Numbered from the stretch's first letter, positions 45,323-53,997 are shown. The stretch: 64,000 bases of DNA from an uncultured Paracoccaceae bacterium (GCA_913062865.1 CAJXWO010000004.1:17307-81306), one strand, 5' to 3'. Translations and numbers: made by a program. Notes: generated from the sequence alone by a model not told the origin.

Positions 45323-47184
45323 CGTCTGTGTTCCATCGTTTCTCGGCCTGGGTCGGCGACATGATCGACCCCGAACGCCCCGCAGATGGCCCGCCGCCCG
45401 ACCGGTTGATCCCGTTCCTGCGCTGGTCGATGGACGGCACCTGGCTTGCTGTGGGGCTAGCCAGCCTTGGCTTTGTCTTCGGTGGCGCGTCAGAAGCGCT
45501 GATGATGCTGCTGCTGGGTCAGGTGGTCGATGCGACCGCCATGGGGCCCGAGGGATTCTTTTCCGCCCAATCCGGCCTGTTGCTGTTTTCGGTGGTCTTT
45601 CTGATGGTTCTACGTCCGGCCGCCTTTGCCGGCGCGTCGGCATTCCAAAGCATCGCGCTGTTGCCGAACCTGCACAACCAGGTCCTGATCCGGCTGAACC
45701 GGCACACGCTGGGCCATTCGATCCGCTTTTTCGACGATGATTTCGCGGGCCGGATCGCGCAAAAGCAGCTGCAGACCGCGAATGCGCTGACCATGGCCGT
45801 GACCGACACGATCAACGCGGTGGTGTTCGCGCTGTCCTCGGCGCTGGGGATGCTGTTGCTCTCCGGCTCGGTCAGCGGCTGGATGGCGGTGATCGTGGCG
45901 GTGTGGCTGGCAGCCTATTTCGCGCTTCTGGCCTATTTCCTGCCACGGATCCGGGCGCGGTCCATGAGCCGGGCCAATGCGCGGGCCGCCGTAACGGGGC
46001 AGATCGTGGACACGGTTACGAATATCCGCACGGTCAAGCTGTTTGCCCGCGACGATCACGAGGATCGCGCGGCGCTCGATGCCATCGCGGGCTATCGGCT
46101 GCGCGCCATCGACTGGGCCGAATGGGCCGTGGGCTTTCGTGCCGCGATGATCCTGCTGGCGGGCGTGCTGCCCGTGGCCATGGTGGGCTATGGCCTGACG
46201 CTCTGGCAGGATGGCCGCGCCACGCCGGGCGATCTGGCCGCCGTGGGCGCCATGGCGATCCGTCTGAGCCAGATGACCGGCTGGGTCAGCTGGACCCTGA
46301 TGGCGATCTACGGCCATGTGGGCGAGATCGAGGATGGCATCCGCACGCTGACAAAGCCCCATGGGCTGACCGATGCCCCAAGCGCCACAGACTTGGCCGT
46401 GACCGACGGTGCCGTGCGCTTTGACCATGTCAGCTTTGCCTACGGGCGCGAAACCGGCGGGATCGAGGGGATCGACCTGAGCGTCGCGCCCGGCGAAAAG
46501 CTGGGCATTGTCGGTGCCTCTGGGGCCGGGAAATCGACGCTGGTCGCACTTCTTTTGCGGCTTTATGCGCCGGAACAGGGTCGCATCCTGATCGACGGGC
46601 AGGATACCGCCCGCATCACCCAAGCCAGCCTGCGCGAGCAGATCGGCATGGTCACCCAGGACACCGCCATGTTCAATCGCTCGGCGTTGGACAACATCCG
46701 CTATGGCCGGCCAGAGGCGACCGAGGCCGAGGTCATCGCCGCCGCCCAAGCCGCCGAGGCGCATGACTTCATTCTCGATCTCGCCGATGCAAAGGGGCGC
46801 ACGGGCTATGCTGCCCATCTGGGCGAGCGCGGTGTGAAATTGTCGGGTGGACAGCGGCAACGCATCGCCCTTGCCCGCACCATCCTGAAGGATGCGCCGA
46901 TCCTTGTTCTGGACGAAGCGACCAGCGCGCTCGACAGCGAGGTCGAGGCCGCGATCCAATCCACCCTTGGCCGCGTGATGGAGGGCAAGACGGTTCTGGC
47001 CATCGCCCATCGCCTGTCCACCCTGTCCGAGATGGATCGCATCATCGTCCTGCATCAGGGCCGGATCGTCGAGGACGGCTCCCATGACACGCTCCTTGCG
47101 CAGGGCGGGTTCTATGCGCGCTATTGGGAACACCAGTCAGGCGGCTTCATCGGGTCCGACGATCAGTGGGCAGCTGCGGAATGA
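45319..47184 (+). CDS. ABC exporter half-transporter 2 (TMD-NBD)
   Basis: 621 residues with the same layout as its neighbours. N-terminal DGPPPDRLIPFLRWSMDG is shared almost word for word with half-transporter 3. Walker A GASGAGKST at about 399, LSGGQRQR at about 508, Walker B ILVLDEATSALDS, His in AIAHRLSTLSEM. The membrane domain shows the coupling text TGQIVDTVTNIRTVKLFARD, also repeated in number 3. Start ATG overlaps the stop of number 1 (ATGA) and its TGA overlaps the start of number 3. The tail EHQSGGF is the shared C-terminal motif. Probably forms heterodimers with one of the others. Confidence 0.93.
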   Translation: MTSVFHRFSAWVGDMIDPERPADGPPPDRLIPFLRWSMDGTWLAVGLASLGFVFGGASEALMMLLLGQVVDATAMGPEGFFSAQSGLLLFSVVFLMVLRPAAFAGASAFQSIALLPNLHNQVLIRLNRHTLGHSIRFFDDDFAGRIAQKQLQTANALTMAVTDTINAVVFALSSALGMLLLSGSVSGWMAVIVAVWLAAYFALLAYFLPRIRARSMSRANARAAVTGQIVDTVTNIRTVKLFARDDHEDRAALDAIAGYRLRAIDWAEWAVGFRAAMILLAGVLPVAMVGYGLTLWQDGRATPGDLAAVGAMAIRLSQMTGWVSWTLMAIYGHVGEIEDGIRTLTKPHGLTDAPSATDLAVTDGAVRFDHVSFAYGRETGGIEGIDLSVAPGEKLGIVGASGAGKSTLVALLLRLYAPEQGRILIDGQDTARITQASLREQIGMVTQDTAMFNRSALDNIRYGRPEATEAEVIAAAQAAEAHDFILDLADAKGRTGYAAHLGERGVKLSGGQRQRIALARTILKDAPILVLDEATSALDSEVEAAIQSTLGRVMEGKTVLAIAHRLSTLSEMDRIIVLHQGRIVEDGSHDTLLAQGGFYARYWEHQSGGFIGSDDQWAAAE

Positions 47185-49019
47185 TCCGCCGCCTGCACCG
47201 CCTGGTCGACCCGTTCACGCCCGCCGACGGCCCGCCGCCGGACCGGCTCTGGCCCTTTACCCGCTGGGCGCTCAAGGGGGCGGAACGGGCGATCCTACTG
47301 GCTTGCCTCGTGACCTTTCTGACCGGCGCGTCGGAACTGGTCGCGGCACGCTTTACCGGATGGGTGATCGACTATGCGGGCGAGATGGGTCCCGGCGGCT
47401 TCTGGGGGCCGTTCTGGCCGCTGATCCTGGGCGGGGCGCTGTTCTTTCTGTTGCTGCGGCCGCTTCTGTTCGTGTTCGACGCCAGCGTCAGCGGCATCAT
47501 GCTGGGACCCAACCTGTTTCCCATGGTGCTGCAACGGCTGAACCGGCACACGCTGGGCCAGTCGATGACCTTTTTCGAGAACGATTTCGCCGGGCGCATC
47601 AGCCAGAAGGCGCTGCAGACCGCGCGGGCGCTGACCGACCTGGTGCTCGAAACGACCGATGTGGTCATCTATTCGCTGGCCATGTTCCTGGGGGCCTTCC
47701 TGCTGATCGGGGGGATCGACCCGTGGCTCTTGGGTGTCTTCGCGATCTGGGCGGTGCTTTACGCCGGAGCGCTGTGGTTCTTCATTCCGCGCGTGCAGGC
47801 CCGATCCAAGGCCCGCGCCGGGGCGCGCACATTGGTCACCGGACAGATCGTCGACGCCTATTCCAACATCGCGACCGTCAAGCTGTTTGCGCGCGACGAC
47901 AGTGAGGACCGCGCGGTGCTGGACTCGCTCGATGTCTATCGCACACGGTCACTCGATTTCGGGGAACTCTCGGCCTGGTTCCGCATGACACTGATGGCCC
48001 TGGGCGGCATGCTGCCCTTTGTGTCGATCTTGGGCGCGCTCTACCTGTGGAGTGCGGGCAGCGCCAGCGCGGGCGATATCGCCATGACCGCCATGGTCAC
48101 CACGCGGCTGTCGATGCTGACGAACCGCTTGGGCCGGGTGGCCATCGCGATCTTCACCAATATCGGCGAAATGGAGGATGGCATCGCCACGCTCGCCCGC
48201 GCCCATACGATCCGCGACCGCGACGGCGCGCAGGAGATGGGACGCGCAAAGGGGCGGATCGGGTTTCACGACGTGGGCTTTTCCTATGGCGGTGAAAGCC
48301 ACGCGCTCAACGGCTTCGACCTGCGGGTGGCGGCGGGCGAAAAGGTGGCGCTTGTCGGCACCTCGGGCGCGGGCAAATCAACAGCCATGTCGCTTTTGTT
48401 GCGGCTCCACGATGTGGAACGGGGGCGCATCACGCTTGACGATGTGGATCTGCGCGACCTGACCCAGTCGACCCTGCGCCGCCAGATCGCGGTGGTGCGG
48501 CAGGACACCAACATGTTCAACCGCTCGGCCATGGACAATATCCGATATGGCCGCCCCGATGCGACGGACGAAGAGGTCTTTGCCGCCGCACGACGCGCAG
48601 CCGCCCATGACTTCATCCTGGGTCTCAAGGACTTCAAGGGGCGCGAGGGCTACGAGGCCCGCCTGGGCGAGCGCGGCGTGAAGCTGTCGGGCGGGCAGCG
48701 GCAACGCATCGCGCTGGCCCGGGCGATCCTAGCCGATGCGCCGGTCCTGGTGCTGGACGAGGCGACAAGCGCGCTCGACAGCGAGGTGGAGGCCGAGATC
48801 CAGTCAGCCCTGACCGAGGTCATGCAGGGCAAGACCGTGATTGCCATCGCACACCGTCTATCCACCATCGCGGCCATGGACAGGATCGTGGTGCTGGAAG
48901 AGGGGCGCATCGCCGAACAGGGCACCCATGACGATCTCTTGGCCCGCGGCGGACTTTACGCCCGCTTCTGGGACCGGCAGTCGGGCGGTTTCCTGAACTC
49001 AGATCTGGCAGCCCAGTAG
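47181..49019 (+). CDS. ABC exporter half-transporter 3 (TMD-NBD)
   Basis: 612 residues. N-terminal DGPPPDRLWPFTRWALKG pairs with number 2; membrane-domain text TGQIVDAYSNIATVKLFARD. Walker A GTSGAGKST at about 393, LSGGQRQR at about 502, Walker B VLVLDEATSALDS, His in AIAHRLSTIAAM. All motifs for ATP hydrolysis are intact, so this is not a degenerate partner. I use the ATG that overlaps the previous stop; a longer frame upstream would sit inside number 2. C-terminal DRQSGGFLNSDLAAQ repeats the shared tail. It closes the three-gene operon, with a VOC-family gene 67 bases later. Confidence 0.93.
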   Translation: MIRRLHRLVDPFTPADGPPPDRLWPFTRWALKGAERAILLACLVTFLTGASELVAARFTGWVIDYAGEMGPGGFWGPFWPLILGGALFFLLLRPLLFVFDASVSGIMLGPNLFPMVLQRLNRHTLGQSMTFFENDFAGRISQKALQTARALTDLVLETTDVVIYSLAMFLGAFLLIGGIDPWLLGVFAIWAVLYAGALWFFIPRVQARSKARAGARTLVTGQIVDAYSNIATVKLFARDDSEDRAVLDSLDVYRTRSLDFGELSAWFRMTLMALGGMLPFVSILGALYLWSAGSASAGDIAMTAMVTTRLSMLTNRLGRVAIAIFTNIGEMEDGIATLARAHTIRDRDGAQEMGRAKGRIGFHDVGFSYGGESHALNGFDLRVAAGEKVALVGTSGAGKSTAMSLLLRLHDVERGRITLDDVDLRDLTQSTLRRQIAVVRQDTNMFNRSAMDNIRYGRPDATDEEVFAAARRAAAHDFILGLKDFKGREGYEARLGERGVKLSGGQRQRIALARAILADAPVLVLDEATSALDSEVEAEIQSALTEVMQGKTVIAIAHRLSTIAAMDRIVVLEEGRIAEQGTHDDLLARGGLYARFWDRQSGGFLNSDLAAQ

Positions 49020-49086
49020 GCCCAGGCTTGCGCGATCGCAAAATATGTCACACTCTCTGACCCATATGGTTGGTCAGGGAGGGGTC

Positions 49087-49518
49087 ATGGACTACGAAAC
49101 GGTGTCTGCGGATGGTTTCGGGCGCAGCCTGTCCGGGGTCGGGCTGAACCTTCTGACCCGCGATGTGCGCGGGCTGGCCGCATTTCTGCGCGATGTCCTG
49201 GGGCTGAACATCCACAGGCTTAGCGACGATTTCGCCATCGTCACCCATGGACCGCACCTGTTCCAGATCCATAGGGACGGAACCTATGGCGCGCATCCGC
49301 TGTCGGGTCTGCTGCCCGAAAACCCGCCACGCGGAACCGGGATTCAGATCTACTTGCTCGGGATCGACCCGGACGCGGCCGTGTCCCGCGCAGAGGCCGA
49401 CAGTGTCCTGGAAAAGCCCGCGGACAAACCCCATGGCCTGCGCGAGGCGACGATCCTGTCGCCCGAGGGCTATGCCTTCAGCCCCGCGGTCGCACTGGCA
49501 CAGCAGGGCGCAGCCTAG
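49087..49518 (+). CDS. VOC (glyoxalase/bleomycin resistance) family protein
   Basis: 143 residues. One VOC fold with the start LNLLTRDVRGLAAFLRDVLG and a mid-protein acidic strand (HGLREATILSPEGYAFSPAV). The His/Glu metal ligands are only partly evident, so catalytic activity is uncertain. The ATG at 49087 has GGAGGGG just upstream. It sits between the ABC operon and the RNA methyltransferase, 21 bases before the latter, and may be co-transcribed with it. Function unknown. Confidence 0.82.
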   Translation: MDYETVSADGFGRSLSGVGLNLLTRDVRGLAAFLRDVLGLNIHRLSDDFAIVTHGPHLFQIHRDGTYGAHPLSGLLPENPPRGTGIQIYLLGIDPDAAVSRAEADSVLEKPADKPHGLREATILSPEGYAFSPAVALAQQGAA

Positions 49519-49539
49519 ACCGCCACGGAGCTGCGCGGT

Positions 49540-50784
49540 ATGGGCCGGGTCATGGACAGCTTCACCATCGACCGTCTCGGCCACCAGGGCGACGGCATCG
49601 CCCCCGGCCCCGTTTTCGCGCCGCGCACCCTGCCCGGAGAAACCGTCAGCGGCGTGCTGGACGGCCAGCGCCTGACCGAGATCCGGATCGACACGCCCTC
49701 GGCCGACCGGGTGCGCCCGCCGTGCCGGCATTACAAATCCTGCGGCGGGTGCCAGTTGCAGCACGCGTCGGACGATTTCGTTGCCGCATGGAAGCAATCG
49801 GTCGTGGCTCAGGCGCTCGAGGCACAGGGCCTGTCCGCGCCGATCCGGGGTATCGCGACCTCGCCCGCGCGGTCCCGGCGCAGGGCGGCCTTTTCCGTGC
49901 GGCGCACGAAAAAGGGCGTGCTCATGGGCTTTCACGCGCCTGCCTCGGACCAGATCGTGGAGATCCCGGACTGCCTGCTGGTCGATCCGGTGCTCTTGTC
50001 CATGCGCGACGTGGCGCAGGATCTTGCCCGTGCCGGGGGCAGCCGCAAGGGAGAGATGACGATGCTGACCACCCGGTCCGAGGCCGGGCTGGACCTTGCG
50101 GTGAGCGGCGGCAAACCGCTTGACCGGGCGCTGGAGGTCGCGCTGGCGCAACTGGCCCAAACCCATGACTTGGCCCGCCTGGCCTGGGACGGGGAGGTGA
50201 TCGCCATGCGCCGGCCGCCCTACCAGAGCTTCGGCCGCGCGCAGGTGGTGCCGCCACCCGGTGCCTTCCTTCAGGCCACCCGCGAGGGCGAAGCGGCGCT
50301 GCTCGCTGCGGTGAAAGAGGCCGTTGGCCCGGCCAAGACCATTGTCGATCTGTTCGCAGGCTGCGGTACCTTTGCCCTGCCCTTGTCCGAACAGGCCGAT
50401 CTGCACGCGGTCGAGGGCGCGGCGGATATGGTCACAGCGCTCGACACCGCCTGGCGCAAGACGCCGAACCTGCACCAGCTGAGCCATGAGGCGCGCGACC
50501 TGTTCCGCCGACCGCTCTTGCCCGATGAGCTTGCGCGCTTTGATGCCGCCGTGATCGACCCGCCCCGCGCGGGCGCCGAGGCGCAAGTGGCCGAGCTGGC
50601 CCGTGCCCGGGTGGGCCGCATCGCCATGGTCAGCTGCAACCCCGTGACATTCGCCCGCGATGCGAAAACGCTTGCCGAGGCGGGCTATCGCCTGAATTGG
50701 GTGCAGGTGGTGGATCAGTTCCGCTGGTCGAGCCATGTGGAGCTTGTGGCCAGCCTGACCGCAGCCCATATCGGCGACGCGTGA
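49540..50784 (+). CDS. TrmA/RlmD family SAM-dependent RNA (uracil-C5) methyltransferase
   Basis: 414 residues. Iron-sulfur cluster cysteines in CRHYKSCGGCQLQHA, with the distal one in EIPDCLL; SAM motif I in IVDLFAGCGTFALPL; motif IV DPPRAGAEAQV; catalytic cysteine in MVSCNPVTFARD. It methylates a uridine in rRNA or tRNA; the exact position is not known. A TRAM domain may be reduced. The ATG with GGAG 9 bases upstream (49540) is chosen over 49552. The following sodium-channel gene starts 18 bases after its stop. Confidence 0.93.
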   Translation: MGRVMDSFTIDRLGHQGDGIAPGPVFAPRTLPGETVSGVLDGQRLTEIRIDTPSADRVRPPCRHYKSCGGCQLQHASDDFVAAWKQSVVAQALEAQGLSAPIRGIATSPARSRRRAAFSVRRTKKGVLMGFHAPASDQIVEIPDCLLVDPVLLSMRDVAQDLARAGGSRKGEMTMLTTRSEAGLDLAVSGGKPLDRALEVALAQLAQTHDLARLAWDGEVIAMRRPPYQSFGRAQVVPPPGAFLQATREGEAALLAAVKEAVGPAKTIVDLFAGCGTFALPLSEQADLHAVEGAADMVTALDTAWRKTPNLHQLSHEARDLFRRPLLPDELARFDAAVIDPPRAGAEAQVAELARARVGRIAMVSCNPVTFARDAKTLAEAGYRLNWVQVVDQFRWSSHVELVASLTAAHIGDA

Positions 50785-50802
50785 GACAGGAGAGGCAGGC
50801 GC

Positions 50803-51615
50803 ATGCGGGACAGACTGGCACGGTTCATCGAACAGACCTGGGTGGTGAACGGGATCATCGGGGTGATCCTGTTCAACGCAGTGATCCTGGGGCTCGAGAC
50901 CTCGGAAACCGCCATGACAGCGGCGGGGCCGCTGATCGTGACTCTGGACCGGATCTGCCTGTCGATCTTCGTGGCCGAGCTGACGATCAAACTGGTAGCC
51001 TACGGGCCGCGTTTTTTCCGGTCGGGCTGGAACATCTTCGATCTTTTCGTCGTCGGTATTGCGCTTATGCCCACCACCCAGGGCCTGTCGGTGCTGCGGG
51101 CGCTGCGTATCCTTCGGGTGCTGCGGGTCATCTCGGCGGCACCGCGCCTGCGCCGGGTGGTCGAGGGCTTTGTCACCGCACTTCCGGGCATGGGCAGCGT
51201 GTTCCTGCTTATGGCAATCATCTTCTATATCGGCGCGGTGATGGCCACGAAGCTGTTCGGCGCGGGTTGCCCGCAATGCACGCCCGAACAGGCCGCGCAA
51301 TTCGAGGCCTGGTTCGGATCCATTGGCGCCTCGCTCTACACGCTATTTCAGATCATGACGCTGGAAAGCTGGTCGATGGGCATCGTGCGCCCGGTGCTCG
51401 AGGTCTATCCCATGGCGTGGCTGTTCTTCGTGCCGTTCATCATGGTGACGACCTTTGCGGTGGTGAACCTTCTGGTGGGCCTGATCGTGAACTCGATGCA
51501 GGACGCCCATGCAGAAGAGGCCAACACCGCCACCGACGCCTACCGCGACCAGGTTCTGGCGCGGCTGGAGGCGATCGAGCGTCGGCTGGCCGAACGGGAC
51601 CGCGATCAACCTTAG
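50803..51615 (+). CDS. Voltage-gated sodium channel of the NaChBac/BacNav family
   Basis: 270 residues, the typical length for one BacNav subunit, which works as a homotetramer in the inner membrane. Six membrane helices: S1 at about 14-34, S2 45-65, S3 75-90, S4 95-118 with arginines every third position (R99, R102, R105, R108), pore S5-S6 from about 130. The selectivity filter is TLESWS (186-191), the sodium-selective form. The C-terminus (about 235-270) is a polar helix likely to form the four-helix coiled coil of these channels. An outer loop has C156 and C159. It is 18 bases after the methyltransferase gene. Confidence 0.94.
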   Translation: MRDRLARFIEQTWVVNGIIGVILFNAVILGLETSETAMTAAGPLIVTLDRICLSIFVAELTIKLVAYGPRFFRSGWNIFDLFVVGIALMPTTQGLSVLRALRILRVLRVISAAPRLRRVVEGFVTALPGMGSVFLLMAIIFYIGAVMATKLFGAGCPQCTPEQAAQFEAWFGSIGASLYTLFQIMTLESWSMGIVRPVLEVYPMAWLFFVPFIMVTTFAVVNLLVGLIVNSMQDAHAEEANTATDAYRDQVLARLEAIERRLAERDRDQP

Positions 51616-51699
51616 GTCATCGGGCGCGAAAGCCCTGTCTTGCGCCCTTAAGGCGGTGTAATCTGACAGGCAAAGAGCAATACATCCCGGGCAGTGCAT

Positions 51700-52194
51700 A
51701 TGCGTGGTCTTCTGTTTCTGTCAGCCCTCGTCCTGGCCTTTGGCCTATCGGGCTGTGCCTCGAAATTTCAAACCTACAATGGCCCCGAGGTGACCCGTGT
51801 TCACGTGGACAAGGGCGACCGGCGGATGCATCTGCTCCATCACGGGCAGGTTCTGAAAAGCTATGATGTGGGCCTTGGCTTCGCGCCCGATGGTCACAAA
51901 CAGTTCGAAGGCGACGGCCGCACGCCCGAGGGCGAATACCTGATCGACCGCCGCAATCCGAACAGCGAGTTTCACCTGTCGATCGGCATCAGCTATCCCA
52001 ATGAAGACGACCGCGCCTTTGCAAAGGCCATGGGGAAGTCACCTGGCGGAGACATCTTCATCCACGGGCGCCCCTTCAAATACCGCAAGGGCGGGCGCGA
52101 CTGGACAGCCGGCTGCATCGCCGTCACGAACCGCGAAATGCGCGAAATCTACGCGATGGTGCAGAATGGCACCCCGATCAGCATCGTGCCCTGA
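51700..52194 (+). CDS. L,D-transpeptidase family lipoprotein
   Basis: 164 residues. Signal sequence with lipobox LSGC, so probably membrane-anchored on the periplasmic side. The catalytic domain shows HGRPFKYRKGGRDWTAGCIA followed by VTNREM: the His-Gly and the nucleophile Cys are in place for a YkuD/YafK-type L,D-transpeptidase or amidase acting on peptidoglycan or on its links to outer-membrane proteins. I prefer the ATG at 51700 over the GTG two codons before. It begins an envelope-related group: a CAP protein and a second L,D-transpeptidase follow. Confidence 0.9.
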   Translation: MRGLLFLSALVLAFGLSGCASKFQTYNGPEVTRVHVDKGDRRMHLLHHGQVLKSYDVGLGFAPDGHKQFEGDGRTPEGEYLIDRRNPNSEFHLSIGISYPNEDDRAFAKAMGKSPGGDIFIHGRPFKYRKGGRDWTAGCIAVTNREMREIYAMVQNGTPISIVP

Positions 52195-52212
52195 GGCGCG
52201 ATAGACCCGTGT

Positions 52213-52803
52213 TCAACTGTCGCTTTCGTCGAGCGCGGCGGTCACGTCGCTGACGAGGCTGCTGGCCGGGTTCTGCGCGGCAAGCTCTTCGGTGCCCATC
52301 ACGAGCGTCCACCAGATCTTGCCATTCGATTCCTGGTGCCAGGAAAAACCCATGTCGCGGGCGCGCGGGTCGACGATCAGGTCGCGGGTCGCGGGTTCCT
52401 GCATCCAGGCCGCAAGGGTTTCCAGCTCGGTCTCGTAGGTTTCCGAGATGTTTTCGCCCAGAAGCCGCCCGCCATAGCCCACCCGGCGCACCCGGTCGAT
52501 GGGCGAAGACCCGTCAGAGCCGAAATGCCAGGGCCGGTTCTGCACCGCCATATCCCGCGCATGGGTCGCGGCGGCGGCGTTCAGGCGCGAATCGAACTCG
52601 ACCGGCGCAGCACCCGCGGCTTCGCGCAGCGCATTGACCGAGTCGAGCATGCGGAACTGGATCCGCGAGGTTTCTCCGATCCCGATCTGATAGCGCCGCG
52701 GCAGAGGCTTGCCATCGGGGCCAAGCTGAGGCTCGGGCGGCGTTGCACATGCGGCAAGACCGAAGACCAGAAGGACCGAAAGAAGTCGGGACATGCGTGA
52801 CAT
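52213..52803 (-). CDS. CAP (SCP/PR1-like) domain lipoprotein
   Basis: 196 residues. Signal sequence with lipobox FGLAAC. The CAP domain runs from about 50 to 165 with MLDSVNALREAAGAAPVEFD, then AAATHARDMAVQNRPWHFG (the site histidine) and GGRLLGENISETYETE (the Glu and His positions are partly kept), ending in WWTLVMGT. CAP proteins are secreted; roles range from protease-like to lipid binding, and this one has no proven activity. It points toward the first transpeptidase (18 bases between stops) and is divergent from the second, with about 170 bases between starts. Confidence 0.88.
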   Translation of the reverse strand: MSRMSRLLSVLLVFGLAACATPPEPQLGPDGKPLPRRYQIGIGETSRIQFRMLDSVNALREAAGAAPVEFDSRLNAAAATHARDMAVQNRPWHFGSDGSSPIDRVRRVGYGGRLLGENISETYETELETLAAWMQEPATRDLIVDPRARDMGFSWHQESNGKIWWTLVMGTEELAAQNPASSLVSDVTAALDESDS

Positions 52804-52974
52804 TGCGCCTCTGCCGTTGCGGTTTACGAGTCTGCTTGCCTTAGCGCGGCGCGCGTTGCGTTACAAACCCACATGCGCGTGATCGGAAGCGATGACGCCG
52901 GTTTGAATTGCGACTGCGACTTTCGCGCCATATGCTTTGCACCACGGCAGGATTTCAGGTTTCGGAGAAGACCC

Positions 52975-53571
52975 ATGACGAAGATGCCCCCCTATTCGCT
53001 TGGTCGCCGCGCGTTTATCGCGGGTGGCGCGTCGCTGCTTGCTGCGCCCGCGGTGGCCCAATCCACCGGTGACACGGTCGAATTCGAACAGGATCTGACC
53101 GGCGCCGTGCGCCGCAACATCTCGAGCTTCCGGACACTGGACTGGCGGCCCTATTTCAACTCGCTCGACAACGGTGCGATCCTTGTCGATATCTCGTCCC
53201 GGGCCCTGCACTACTGGAGCGAGGACGGGAACACCTACAAGCTTTACCCATCGAGCGTGCCGCTGAGCGAGGACCTGACCCGCCGCGGCCGGACCCGCGT
53301 CGTGCGCATGGTCGAAGGCCCCGATTGGCGCCCCACGCCGTCGATGAAAAAGCGCAATCCGGAATGGCCTGACTATGTGCCCCCTGGTCCGGACAACCCG
53401 CTGGGCACCCATGCGCTGTATCTCAGCTGGACCTATTACCGCATCCACGGCACCCACGACACGCGCAAGATCGGCCGCCGGTCGTCGAACGGGTGCATTG
53501 GTCTGTACAATGAACATATCGCTGAACTTTTCGCCCTGACGAAGGTTGGCACCCAAGTGTTGCTAATTTGA
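52975..53571 (+). CDS. L,D-transpeptidase with Tat signal
   Basis: 198 residues. The N-terminus has a twin-arginine signal (GRRAFIAGGASLLAAPAVAQ), so export folded through Tat is likely. The YkuD catalytic text is YYRIHGTHDTRKIG followed by RRSSNGCIGLYNEHI, with the nucleophile cysteine present. It makes 3-3 cross-links in peptidoglycan or attaches proteins to it in the periplasm. The ATG at 52975 follows GGAGAAGACCC; an upstream in-frame start would put the signal too far inside. It is followed by the 61-residue peptide gene with a 143-base leader. Confidence 0.92.
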   Translation: MTKMPPYSLGRRAFIAGGASLLAAPAVAQSTGDTVEFEQDLTGAVRRNISSFRTLDWRPYFNSLDNGAILVDISSRALHYWSEDGNTYKLYPSSVPLSEDLTRRGRTRVVRMVEGPDWRPTPSMKKRNPEWPDYVPPGPDNPLGTHALYLSWTYYRIHGTHDTRKIGRRSSNGCIGLYNEHIAELFALTKVGTQVLLI

Positions 53572-53714
53572 CGACATCGCCACGATCTGAGCGCGCCGGG
53601 CCACATCTTGCATTTGCAATCGTCCGAGTTTGCTGGTTAGACAAAGACACGAGGTAAGTCTTGGGTGCTTGTCACTTTCCTCATTTTGGTGACAGGCGAA
53701 TTCTGGAGGATACT

Positions 53715-53900
53715 ATGAAGAAACTCGCTCTCGCTGCTGCTCTGACCGCTGCTGCATCGACCGCATACGCCGGCAACATGTCGGAGCCGGTCATGGAAGC
53801 ACCGATCATCGTGGAAGAAACCACTCAGGCGTCCAGCTCGGCCGGCATCATCGTGCCGCTGATCCTGCTGGCCGTTGTGGCTGCTGCTGTCGCCGACTAA
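53715..53900 (+). CDS. 61-residue exported peptide with a hydrophobic C-terminus
   Basis: Signal peptide MKKLALAAALTAAASTAYAG, then a short acidic linker (MSEPVMEAPIIVEETTQ) and a membrane-like end (AGIIVPLILLAVVAAAVAD). If the signal is cleaved after TAYA, the mature form is only about 42 residues with one membrane span. The ribosome site is excellent (GGAGG, 5-6 bases before the ATG) and the gene is closed by a textbook terminator, so it is probably expressed strongly as a single gene. I do not know its function. The 143 bases upstream hold no ORF; I see a TTGCAA/TTAGAC pair at promoter spacing but do not rely on it. Confidence 0.82.
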   Translation: MKKLALAAALTAAASTAYAGNMSEPVMEAPIIVEETTQASSSAGIIVPLILLAVVAAAVAD

Positions 53901-53923
53901 GTCGCGGCACCTGCAGAAAGAAC

Positions 53924-53954
53924 AAAGGCGGTGCTTTGCGGCACCGCCTTTTTT
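53924..53954. terminator. Bidirectional intrinsic terminator between the peptide gene and hemH
   Basis: GGCGGTGC (53927-53934) pairs with GCACCGCC (53941-53948) around TTTGCG, followed by TTTTTT on the plus strand; AAA precedes it, so it can also end hemH transcripts on the minus strand. Confidence 0.9.
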
Positions 53955-53997
53955 CGTGTCCGAAGGCCCGGGGCGATAGCACCCAAGGCCAGGCCGG

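Noticed and set aside
49048..51300. 750-codon open frame on the minus strand opposite the VOC, RNA methyltransferase and channel genes
   Set aside because: Same artefact of high GC; composition is unlike real proteins here and it would span three well-recognised genes.
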